From NCBI RefSeq assembly GCF_003121405.1, contig NZ_QBUY01000001.1, forward strand, positions 1 through 64,000: a DNA stretch of 64,000 bases. The letters run 5' to 3'. Under the pieces are notes generated by a model that worked only from the letters and a program-made list of their open reading frames with translations, had not been told where the DNA came from and searched no databases. The DNA is from Paraburkholderia sp. C35. Its GTDB lineage: Bacteria > Pseudomonadota > Gammaproteobacteria > Burkholderiales > Burkholderiaceae. Positions within the stretch are counted from its first letter, which is position 1. The number at the start of each line of letters is the position of its first letter. The position numbers and the translations under genes are program-made. Below are positions 1 to 7,132 of this stretch, in pieces.

Positions 1-35
1 GGAAGCCGAAAGCCAGACCCACTTTTGGGCCACTT
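1..35 (+). promoter_or_regulatory. Possible 3' end of a cobalamin riboswitch
   Basis: The first bases contain GGAAGCC followed by AAGCCAGACCC, which resembles the end of a cobalamin element (GGGAA segment and B12 box). It lies about 45 bases upstream of cbtB, and cbtAB operons are commonly controlled by B12 riboswitches. Most of the element would lie outside the window, so the call is tentative. Confidence 0.35.
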
Positions 36-79
36 TCTCAATCGCTTTCGGGGCGCCAAACCCCAGGAGATCTCTGCAA

Positions 80-289
80 ATGAACGACACCGTTCTTCAT
101 CCCGTCGCCGAGCCGGTTCCCATCCCCCTGCGCGAATTGCTGCCCTGGTTCGTGTTTGGCGGCCTGCTGATGCTGCTGGCGATCTACTTTGTCGGTGCCG
201 AAGAAGGCGCCACGTCGATCGTGCCGGGCATGTACGTTCACGAATTCGTCCACGCCGGCCGCCATCTGCTCGGCTTCCCCTGCCACTGA
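80..289 (+). CDS. cbtB: CbtB, small subunit of cobalt transporter
   Basis: A 69-residue protein with one transmembrane segment (about residues 22-40) and a metal-binding-like tail with His54, His58, His62, Cys68 and His69. This is the CbtB layout: a single helix plus a C-terminal His-rich tail that probably binds cobalt. CbtAB is a predicted inner-membrane cobalt uptake system linked to B12 synthesis. The start follows AGGAGA nine bases upstream. cbtA begins 14 bases downstream, so the two are almost certainly cotranscribed. Confidence 0.85.
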   Translation: MNDTVLHPVAEPVPIPLRELLPWFVFGGLLMLLAIYFVGAEEGATSIVPGMYVHEFVHAGRHLLGFPCH

Positions 290-303
290 CCGGGAGTTCG
301 GAT

Positions 304-1032
304 ATGGTTGGAAAACTGCTTGTACGCGGGATGCTCGCTGGCATCGCCGCAGGACTGCTCACGTTCGGATTCGCAAAAACTTTCGGAGAACCGCAGGTCG
401 ATCAGGCTATCTCGTTTGAAGAGAAGATGGACGCGGCCAAGGGTGAAGCGCCTGAGCCGGAACTCGTGAGCCGTCCGACCCAGGCGGGTCTGGGCCTGTT
501 TACGGGTGTCATTACCTACGGCGCTGCCATCGGTGGCCTTTTCTCGCTGACGTTCGCGTACCTCTATGGCCGCGCCAGCCGGCTGGGTGTGCGTCCGCTG
601 TCGGCATGGCTGGCGCTCGCGGCGTTTGTCTCCGTGGTCATCGTTCCGAACCTCAAGTATCCGGCGAACCCGCCTTCCGTCGGCGATCCGGAGACGATTG
701 GATACCGAACCGGGCTCTTTTTCCTGATGATCGCGATCTCGATCGCAGCGATGGTGTTTTCGCTGAAGGTACGACGGGTTGCTTCCGTCAGCCTCGGACC
801 GTGGAATGGATCGATCGTCGGGGGGCTCGTGTATGTCGTGATCATCGCCGTGGTGCAATTCGGTCTGCCCGTCATCAATGAGGTGCCTGCAGCTTTCCCG
901 GCGGTCGTGCTGTGGAAATTCCGGGTCGCGGCGATTGGCATGCAGGTGATCATGTGGACCACGATCGGGCTTCTGTTTGGTGCGCTGGTCGAGCGCAGCG
1001 GACTCGTGAAGGACCGCTTGCGCGCTGCGTAA
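304..1032 (+). CDS. cbtA: CbtA, cobalt transporter membrane subunit
   Basis: A 242-residue membrane protein with about five to six hydrophobic segments (first at residues 7-24, then clusters near 62-84, 98-112, 134-150, 164-185 and 215-232). Between helix one and two is a short acidic stretch. Size, hydropathy and position directly after cbtB fit CbtA of the predicted cobalt transporter. The ATG is preceded by GGGAG and was chosen because the reading frame upstream overlaps cbtB without adding membrane sequence. A terminator follows 23 bases after the stop, so cbtBA is the end of its transcript. Confidence 0.85.
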   Translation: MVGKLLVRGMLAGIAAGLLTFGFAKTFGEPQVDQAISFEEKMDAAKGEAPEPELVSRPTQAGLGLFTGVITYGAAIGGLFSLTFAYLYGRASRLGVRPLSAWLALAAFVSVVIVPNLKYPANPPSVGDPETIGYRTGLFFLMIAISIAAMVFSLKVRRVASVSLGPWNGSIVGGLVYVVIIAVVQFGLPVINEVPAAFPAVVLWKFRVAAIGMQVIMWTTIGLLFGALVERSGLVKDRLRAA

Positions 1033-1054
1033 CGCAATTATGCATTCGTTATAC

Positions 1055-1079
1055 AAGGCCGCGATTTGCGGCCTTTTTT
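1055..1079 (+). terminator. Rho-independent terminator after cbtA
   Basis: A perfect 8-bp stem AAGGCCGC / GCGGCCTT with loop GATTT, followed by a run of T, lies 23 bases after the cbtA stop. Confidence 0.9.
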
Positions 1080-1303
1080 ATTCAGTATCGAGTACTGCGC
1101 AACGCGCATGTGCTCAACCATGTGCATGAATGAAACTAATGGTTCACTGAATTTAATGCATTTAACCTGGCGCGGTCTCTTCTGTACGATGCGTGGGCCC
1201 GAAGCCTTGGCTTGTCGCGAGACAGCCGGGCCAAACCGCCGCAGCACATCCCCGTGTACGATGGATCGTATGATCTCTCGCTGGTGGGAACCTAGGGGGA
1301 TGA

Positions 1304-1876
1304 GTGAACCATACCCACGATGATCCTGAGCAGGCCGATGTCCGGCGCATCGCAGATGACATTCGTTCGGCCCTTGCATCGGGACTGAATATGCGGGCTG
1401 TCGAGTCCCGCTATGGAAGATCCTTGCAGGCGCATTCAGCAGAAGCCGGCCACCTTGCACTGATCGGCGCACAGACGTGCTGGAGCATGGGACGCAGAAA
1501 GGAAACGCGAGCCTGGCTCGACATGCTGATTGCCCGGCAATCCGTGCTTGCGCCTGAAGATCTTGCGGCTGCCGTGAGCGTGACGGCCAGCGCCGGGCAG
1601 GCGCAGATGGTGCTAGGGCTCAGCCGGCTACTTCGCGAGCAACCGCCGGTTGCTTCGTCTGAAGCGGTGGATGCGTGTACCGCAATGATTGAACTCGCGC
1701 TGCGTCTTCGGATTCCCCGCGCCCGCAACGGCGCGTGGTCCGTTCACCGGACCTTGCTCGAAGAAGCCAGCAAACTGCTCGATACCCTGCCCGCTGGCGA
1801 TCAGACCGATGGTTTGAAAGCACGCGCGCGCTCACTCCTGCTCTCCCGACGTGAACGCGCCCTACGAGACGAATAA
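1304..1876 (+). CDS. Hypothetical protein, 190 aa, helical
   Basis: Not recognised. The protein is soluble, without signal peptide or membrane segment, and looks almost wholly alpha-helical with repeated Ala/Leu/Arg-rich stretches, somewhat like helical-repeat proteins, though no TPR consensus can be assigned. The GTG start has AGGGGGA just upstream (1294-1300). The upstream 220 bases hold an AT-rich stretch (about 1130-1165) that could carry its promoter. It stands alone between the cbtA terminator and the PLP enzyme, on the same strand. Confidence is in the gene being real, not in any role. Confidence 0.6.
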   Translation: MNHTHDDPEQADVRRIADDIRSALASGLNMRAVESRYGRSLQAHSAEAGHLALIGAQTCWSMGRRKETRAWLDMLIARQSVLAPEDLAAAVSVTASAGQAQMVLGLSRLLREQPPVASSEAVDACTAMIELALRLRIPRARNGAWSVHRTLLEEASKLLDTLPAGDQTDGLKARARSLLLSRRERALRDE

Positions 1877-1940
1877 TCGTTTTTTAATTAGCCGCATCGG
1901 ATCTTCAACAACGCATCGTCGCAACAACGCAGCATGGTCA

Positions 1941-1981
1941 CGCGCCAGCCCAAAGGGCGATCCTCTTGGGGCACTGGCGCG
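1941..1981 (+). promoter_or_regulatory. Extended hairpin in leader of the PLP enzyme gene
   Basis: CGCGCCAG (1941-1948) pairs perfectly with CTGGCGCG (1974-1981). Inside it CCCAA pairs with TTGGG and AGG with CCT, leaving a GCGAT loop. It sits 50 bases before the start codon at 2032. No T-run follows, so it is either a factor-dependent end of the upstream transcript or a leader element. It does not match a known SAM or SAH riboswitch that I can recognise. Confidence 0.5.
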
Positions 1982-2031
1982 CACGGGATGTAAAAACCGT
2001 TCAATCTCGTTTGCCCCAGCACGGAGAAAAC

Positions 2032-3315
2032 ATGACCTCTAGCAACTACCACAAGCGCAAGATTGCCGATCGTGATCTGCATCCTGAAACGCAGATGATG
2101 TCGTATGGCTATGACCCCTTCCTCTCGGAGGGATCGGTTAAACCGCCAGTCTTCCTCACTTCGACATTTGCGTTTCGCACAGCAGAGGACGGCGCCGAAT
2201 TCTTCGATATTGTTTCCGGACGCAAGCCCGCGCCTGAAGGTGAGAGTGCGGGCCTCGTCTACAGCCGGTTCAATCACCCGAATCTGGAGATTGTCGAGGA
2301 TCGGCTGGCCTTGCTGGACGGTTCCGAGGCTGCCGTTGTCACATCGAGCGGCATGTCGGCCATCGCAGCGATCCTGTTTGCTTTCCTGCGGCCGGGCGAC
2401 TGTGTCGTGCAGTCGGTGCCGCTATACGGTGGCACCGAGACGCTGATCTCCCGCTTTCTTCCCGAATGGGGAATCAGTTCGCAGATCATCGAAGACGGCC
2501 TGTCCGCGCAAGCCATCCGGGCCGCGCTCGAGACAGCAGCGACGAAGGGCAAGGTTCGCATGTGCTACATCGAAACGCCGGCGAACCCGACCAATTCGCT
2601 GTTCGATCTCGAAGGACTGCGTCAGGAAATCGATGCCTTCGAGCAGCGCCACGGTTATCGTCCGGTTTCGGTATGCGACAACACGTTGCTGGGGCCGCTG
2701 TACCAGAAGCCCGTCAAACAGGGGATCGATCTGAGTGTGTATTCGTTGACGAAGTACATCGGCGGTCACAGCGATCTGGTCGCGGGCGGCGTCACGGGAC
2801 ACCGCGAACTGATCATGAAGGTACGCGCGATCCGCAGCGCGCTGGGTTCACAGCTCGACCCGCATTCGTCATGGATGATCACACGCTCGATGGAAACGCT
2901 CGTGCTTCGCATGGAGCAGGCTGCGCGCAGCGGCAGCGCCGTGGCGCGGTGGCTGGCGAACAATCCGTTCAAACCCGTCAAGGTTCTACACCCTGAACTC
3001 ATCGACGATCCGGCGTATCAGGCGGTGTATCGACGCCAGTGCACTGGCCCCGGCTCTACGTTTGCGTTTGTACTGGACGGCGGTCGTGAGCAGGCTTTCC
3101 GGTTCATCAACGGGTTGACGCTTTTCAAGTCGGCAGTCAGCCTTGGCGGGACGGAGTCTCTCGTGTGCCACCCCGCGTCGACGACACACTCGGGCGTTCC
3201 TGCCCAGGCGCGCGCTGCGGCGGGCGTATCAGAAGGCTTGATCCGGATATCAGTCGGGCTGGAACATCCCGATGACCTGATCGCGGATCTGTCGAATGCA
3301 CTGGAACACTGCTAG
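2032..3315 (+). CDS. Cys/Met-metabolism PLP enzyme (cystathionine gamma-synthase / methionine gamma-lyase family)
   Basis: A 427-residue fold-type I PLP enzyme of the Cys_Met_Meta_PP family. Visible landmarks are Tyr77 and Arg79 in the YSR motif that contacts PLP phosphate from the neighbouring subunit, the SSGMSA motif (105-110), the ETPANPT segment (181-187), Asp216 in CDNT, and the Schiff-base lysine Lys241 in SLTKYIGGHSD. Members perform gamma-replacement or gamma-elimination on homoserine esters, cystathionine or methionine; the exact reaction cannot be read from motifs. The ATG at 2032 is chosen over upstream starts because ACGGAGA precedes it and family homology begins there. Being next to a methionine synthase cluster, a methionine or homocysteine role is likely. 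Confidence 0.85.
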   Translation: MTSSNYHKRKIADRDLHPETQMMSYGYDPFLSEGSVKPPVFLTSTFAFRTAEDGAEFFDIVSGRKPAPEGESAGLVYSRFNHPNLEIVEDRLALLDGSEAAVVTSSGMSAIAAILFAFLRPGDCVVQSVPLYGGTETLISRFLPEWGISSQIIEDGLSAQAIRAALETAATKGKVRMCYIETPANPTNSLFDLEGLRQEIDAFEQRHGYRPVSVCDNTLLGPLYQKPVKQGIDLSVYSLTKYIGGHSDLVAGGVTGHRELIMKVRAIRSALGSQLDPHSSWMITRSMETLVLRMEQAARSGSAVARWLANNPFKPVKVLHPELIDDPAYQAVYRRQCTGPGSTFAFVLDGGREQAFRFINGLTLFKSAVSLGGTESLVCHPASTTHSGVPAQARAAAGVSEGLIRISVGLEHPDDLIADLSNALEHC

Positions 3316-3327
3316 TCCATCGGGAAA

Positions 3328-3352
3328 GTGGCGGCGCATAGAGCGCCGTCAC
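3328..3352 (+). terminator. Hairpin after the PLP enzyme gene
   Basis: GTGGCGGCGC pairs with GCGCCGTCAC (one G-U pair) around an ATAGA loop, 13 bases after the stop codon. There is no T-run, so intrinsic termination is plausible but weak. Confidence 0.5.
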
Positions 3353-3568
3353 GACTGTTCCACGGTCGACGGCTATCGCATGACGGGTCAACGCAACGCA
3401 CAACGCCGAACCGATACATCAGATTCCAGACAGCGGTACGCGTAGAGATGATTGCGCGGAGAGTGAAAACGTAATGATTTTCGTTGCCTGTCTCATTAAC
3501 TGCAGGACCATTTTAAGGGTCTATCCTCCACCTTATCGAAGGAAATCAACCGCGATACGGAGGACGGG

Positions 3569-4045
3569 ATGCAAGGCGATCCAAAAGTTATCGGGTACCT
3601 GAACGCCGAGCTGAAGTATGAGCTGACGGCCATCAACCAGTATTTTCTACATGCCCGGATGTACAAACACTGGGGGCTCAAAGAGCTTGGCGAGCATGAA
3701 TACAAGGAATCCATCGAGGAGATGAAGCATGCGGACAAGCTGATCGAGCGCATCCTGATGCTCGACGGTTTGCCCAACCTGCAGGATCTCGACAAACTGC
3801 TCATCGGCGAAGACACGCTGGAGATACTCCAGTGTGACCTCAAACTCGAACAGGCAGCCCAGACCCACCTGAAAGAAGCGATCGCATTTTGCGAATCGGT
3901 CAGCGACTTCATATCGCGTGAGATCTTCGTCGCGATTCTCGACGACACCGAAGACCACATCGACTGGCTGGAGACGCAGATCGAACTGGTCGATAAGGTC
4001 GGCATCCAGAACTATCAGCAATCGGCTATGGGGTCACCCGACTGA
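3569..4045 (+). CDS. bfr: Bacterioferritin
   Basis: A 158-residue four-helix-bundle iron-storage protein. Heme is bound between subunits by Met52, present in EMKHADK. Di-iron ferroxidase ligands Glu18, Glu51, His54, Glu94 and His130 are present; the position equivalent to Glu127 is Thr (DDTEDH), with Glu128 next to it. The length is that of the family. The ATG follows GGAGG by seven bases. Bacterioferritin oxidises and stores iron as a 24-mer in the cytoplasm. The gene stands alone with about 250 bases of leader and no clear Fur palindrome upstream. Confidence 0.95.
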   Translation: MQGDPKVIGYLNAELKYELTAINQYFLHARMYKHWGLKELGEHEYKESIEEMKHADKLIERILMLDGLPNLQDLDKLLIGEDTLEILQCDLKLEQAAQTHLKEAIAFCESVSDFISREIFVAILDDTEDHIDWLETQIELVDKVGIQNYQQSAMGSPD

Positions 4046-4190
4046 ATCTGGACGATGCGCGACTGATGCCTCGCAGACGACATGAAGGCTCGCCAGGTCA
4101 CTCCGCGGCGGGCTTCTTCAACTATCGAGTGGGTCAACTCTTCGAACAGGTCAGCGCGCACATCACTCCATGAACGCGCCTAATGGTTGG

Positions 4191-4205
4191 ATGAAATCAT
4201 TTCAT
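4191..4205 (+). promoter_or_regulatory. MetR-type operator upstream of mesX
   Basis: A perfect 15-bp palindrome, ATGAAAT C ATTTCAT, contains TGAA-N5-TTCA (4192-4204), the form of the MetR binding site known in enteric bacteria. It ends 88 bases before the mesX start and just upstream of a -10-like TAAAAT at 4229-4234, a spacing that suits activation by a LysR-type regulator. No metR gene is in the window. Confidence 0.65.
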
Positions 4206-4228
4206 TTTTATTCATGGATCGGCTAGCA

Positions 4229-4234
4229 TAAAAT
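4229..4234 (+). promoter_or_regulatory. Possible -10 element of the mesX operon
   Basis: TAAAAT matches the -10 consensus at five of six bases. No good -35 is seen at the right distance, as expected if the promoter depends on the activator bound at the palindrome upstream. Confidence 0.4.
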
Positions 4235-4292
4235 CCCGCAAAAGCAAGCAATAAACGCAAGCTTTTACCGGACATCAAGGCGCCAGATCAAA

Positions 4293-5276
4293 ATGAGTAC
4301 AGATTTCACATTTGGTATTAAGAGCATTTGTTTCGATGAAGACTACCACCCTTCAGACAATACGCGTATTACCACGAACTTTGCCAACCTGGCTCGAGGA
4401 TCCAGCCGCCAGGAGAACTTACGCAACACCTTCAGGATGATTGACAATCGTTTCAATGCACTGGCGCATTGGGACAATCCTGAAGGCGACCGTTACACCG
4501 TCAAGCTGGAAATCATTTCGGTTGAAATGAACATCGACGGCGAACGCAGTGGCAATACCCTGCCTTTGATTGAAGTATTGAAAACGAATATCTTCGATCG
4601 AAAAACTGGCGAACACATCGAAGGTATCGTGGGGAATAATTTTTCCTCTTACGTACGAGACTATGATTTCAGCGTCCTGCTGCTGGAACACAATAAAAAT
4701 CAACCCGGGTTCAGCACGCCGGATGATTTTGGATCTCTGCATGGCAAGCTCTTCAAGAGTTTTGTGAATTCGAGCACTTACAAGGCTAATTTCAAGAAGC
4801 AGCCTGTTATATGCCTCAGTGTTTCGAGCAGCAAGACCTACAATCGGACTGAAAATCAGCACCCTGTATTGGGCGTTGAATACCAGCAAGATGAATACTC
4901 GTTGACTGACGAATATTTCAGGAAAATGGGCCTACAGGTCCGTTACTTCATGCCGCCGAATAGCGCTGCGCCTTTGGCTTTTTATTTTTCCGGCGATCTG
5001 CTTGGCGATTACACCAATCTCGAACTGATTGGCACCATCAGCACGATGGATACGTTCCAGAAGATTTACCGGCCTGAGATATACAACGCGAATTCTGCAG
5101 CCGGAAAATCCTATCAACCAAGTTTGAAACACCAGGATTATTCGCTCACCCGGATTGTTTATGACCGGGAGGAACGTAGTCGACTGGCTATTGAGCAGGG
5201 ACGGTTTGCTGAAGAGCAGTTTATCAAACCATACCAGGCGATTCTCGAGCAGTGGTCCGCTAACTACGCTCTTTGA
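4293..5276 (+). CDS. mesX: MesX, DUF1852 protein required by MesD methionine synthase
   Basis: A 327-residue soluble protein of the DUF1852 family, recognised by its size, aromatic-rich sequence and strict position next to a MetE-core protein. DUF1852 proteins, named MesX, have been shown in Acinetobacter to be needed for MesD, a folate-independent methionine synthase whose activity also needs oxygen. The biochemical role of MesX is not known. No signal peptide or membrane segment is seen. The ATG begins after a long AT-rich leader carrying a MetR-like palindrome; mesD starts 28 bases after the stop. Base composition (many AT-rich codons) differs from the surrounding genes. Confidence 0.85.
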   Translation: MSTDFTFGIKSICFDEDYHPSDNTRITTNFANLARGSSRQENLRNTFRMIDNRFNALAHWDNPEGDRYTVKLEIISVEMNIDGERSGNTLPLIEVLKTNIFDRKTGEHIEGIVGNNFSSYVRDYDFSVLLLEHNKNQPGFSTPDDFGSLHGKLFKSFVNSSTYKANFKKQPVICLSVSSSKTYNRTENQHPVLGVEYQQDEYSLTDEYFRKMGLQVRYFMPPNSAAPLAFYFSGDLLGDYTNLELIGTISTMDTFQKIYRPEIYNANSAAGKSYQPSLKHQDYSLTRIVYDREERSRLAIEQGRFAEEQFIKPYQAILEQWSANYAL

Positions 5277-5304
5277 TTAATCGAAAAAGACAAGGTCATA
5301 TACT

Positions 5305-6339
5305 GTGAAAAAATTGCTACCCACTGCAACCGCTGGCAGCTTGCCCAAACCCTCCTGGCTCGCACAACCGGAGACGCTCTGGTCACCGTGGAAACTGCAA
5401 GATGAGGGATTGATCGAGGGCAAACAGGATGCTTTGCGGTTGTCTCTGCAAGAACAACAACACGCCGGTATTGACATCGTCAGTGATGGCGAGCAAACGC
5501 GCCAGCATTTTGTCACCACGTTTATTGAGCACCTCAGCGGCGTTGATTTCGAGAACCGCAAGACCGTGAGAATTCGCGATCGCTATGATGCGAACGTACC
5601 GACGGTCGTTGGCGCTGTTGCTCGCCAGAAGCCGGTCTTTGTCGAAGATGCAAAGTTTTTGCGTCAGCAGACCAGCCAGCCGATCAAATGGGCTTTGCCG
5701 GGCCCGATGACCATGATCGATACGCTTTACGACGATCATTACAAGAGTCGCGAAAAACTGGCCTGGGAGTTCGCAAAGATCCTGAACGAGGAAGCGAAAG
5801 AACTGGAAGCTGCCGGCGTAGATATCATTCAATTTGACGAACCCGCATTCAATGTTTTTTTCGATGAGGTGAATGAATGGGGCGTCGCGACGCTGGAACG
5901 GGCAATTGAAGGTCTCAAATGCGAAACGGCCGTGCATATCTGCTATGGCTATGGCATCAAGGCCAATACGGACTGGAAAAAGACGCTGGGGTCGGAGTGG
6001 CGGCAATATGAGGAAGCCTTTCCCAAGCTGCAAAAATCCAGTATCGGCATGGTTTCGCTGGAGTGTCACAACTCTCACGTTCCCATGGATCTGATCGAGC
6101 TCATTCGCGGCAAGAAGGTGATGGTGGGAGCCATCGATGTGGCATCCGATACCGTTGAAACCCCCGAGGAAGTCGCCAACACGTTGCGAAAAGCACTGCA
6201 GTTTGTGGATGCCGACAAGCTCTATCCTTGCACCAACTGCGGCATGGCGCCCTTGTCGCGTGCAATCGCGAGAGGCAAGCTGGAAGCCTTGAGCGCAGGC
6301 GCGGAAATCGTCCGAAAAGAACTTTCGAACTCATTCTGA
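5305..6339 (+). CDS. mesD: MesD, core (MetE-like C-terminal domain) methionine synthase
   Basis: A 344-residue protein matching only the catalytic C-terminal barrel of cobalamin-independent methionine synthase MetE, lacking the N-terminal folate-binding half. Zinc ligands are visible: His211 and Cys213 (HICYG), Glu253 (SLECHNS) and Cys312 (TNCGM). The homocysteine-binding region DIVSDGEQ (57-64) is present. With mesX immediately upstream it belongs to the MesD group, which methylates homocysteine without 5-methyl-THF-polyglutamate binding by the usual MetE mechanism; the methyl donor of MesD is not established. The start is the ATG-like GTG/ATG region at 5305 right after a short leader, and family homology begins at residue 5. 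Confidence 0.88.
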   Translation: MKKLLPTATAGSLPKPSWLAQPETLWSPWKLQDEGLIEGKQDALRLSLQEQQHAGIDIVSDGEQTRQHFVTTFIEHLSGVDFENRKTVRIRDRYDANVPTVVGAVARQKPVFVEDAKFLRQQTSQPIKWALPGPMTMIDTLYDDHYKSREKLAWEFAKILNEEAKELEAAGVDIIQFDEPAFNVFFDEVNEWGVATLERAIEGLKCETAVHICYGYGIKANTDWKKTLGSEWRQYEEAFPKLQKSSIGMVSLECHNSHVPMDLIELIRGKKVMVGAIDVASDTVETPEEVANTLRKALQFVDADKLYPCTNCGMAPLSRAIARGKLEALSAGAEIVRKELSNSF

Positions 6340-6503
6340 GTTGAAGTCGGAAGTGGTGCTCGGGGATTGAAGGCGGTATTGCTTTCAAGGGATTTCTTAA
6401 AACAACTCCCTGAATCTATTGAAATACGCCACCCTTGCTGCCCGAGTATCCACTGGCCTTCCTTAACACTTTCGAGCTGCGCCCCAAGTATCCAGTATCT
6501 ATC

Positions 6504-7013
6504 ATGGCACTTTCCAGTACTGCTATCGAGCCACTGAGCTTTCGCGAAGCGCTCGGGCACTACGCTTCCGGTATCACGGTGATTACGTCACACAATGATG
6601 GCGAGCTGATTGGCTTCACTTGCCAGTCGTTCCATAGCGTGTCGATGAGCCCGCCGCTGGTGTCATTCAACGTCATGTCCAGTTCGGCGAGTTATCCCAG
6701 GATTCGCGAGGCAGGTCGATTCGCAGTCAATATCCTGTCAGACGAGCAGGTCCAGATTTCCAACCAGTTCGCCCGGCGAGGCACGGACAAGTGGCAGGGA
6801 GTCGAATGGCAGACATCGCCACTGGGAAATCCGATCATCGCCGGCAGCCTTCACTGGCTCGATTGCGAAATTTACGCCGAACACGCCGCAGGTGATCACC
6901 TGATCGTGATCGGCGAAGTGAAAGCGTTAAACCTGCAGGAAGCTGCTGCGACACAGCCATTGCTGTATTTCAAAGGACAGTATCGAAACATCGCCGCGCA
7001 TAGTGCGGTTTGA
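6504..7013 (+). CDS. Flavin reductase-like protein (FMN-binding, split-barrel)
   Basis: A 169-residue protein of the flavin_reductase-like family (HpaC/ActVB type), with the typical start region FREALGHYASGITVITS, a phosphate-binding CQSFHSVSMSPPLVSFNV-like segment and the FAVNILSDEQ motif. Such enzymes reduce free FMN or FAD with NAD(P)H for a partner oxygenase or bind FMN as a cofactor. It lies 164 bases after mesD and before a methylene-THF-reductase-like gene in the same direction, suggesting it supplies reduced flavin to this methionine cluster. The ATG at 6504 gives the normal family length; a longer TTG start at 6435 is less likely. Confidence 0.75.
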   Translation: MALSSTAIEPLSFREALGHYASGITVITSHNDGELIGFTCQSFHSVSMSPPLVSFNVMSSSASYPRIREAGRFAVNILSDEQVQISNQFARRGTDKWQGVEWQTSPLGNPIIAGSLHWLDCEIYAEHAAGDHLIVIGEVKALNLQEAAATQPLLYFKGQYRNIAAHSAV

Positions 7014-7132
7014 GCGCCGACTTCCGCTGCGCTCTTTTGCGCTTCAATCGATTGAGCGCTTTCCTGTCGCTGTTGGCGCTGATGTACCAGCTGCGCAGCA
7101 TGCTCCTCTGATTCACAAGGTATCGAGCTGTC

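Noticed and set aside
3450..3490. Fur box upstream of bacterioferritin
   Set aside because: GAAAA-N8-TTTTC symmetry is present but the sequence lacks the GATAAT/AATGA core, so it was not called.
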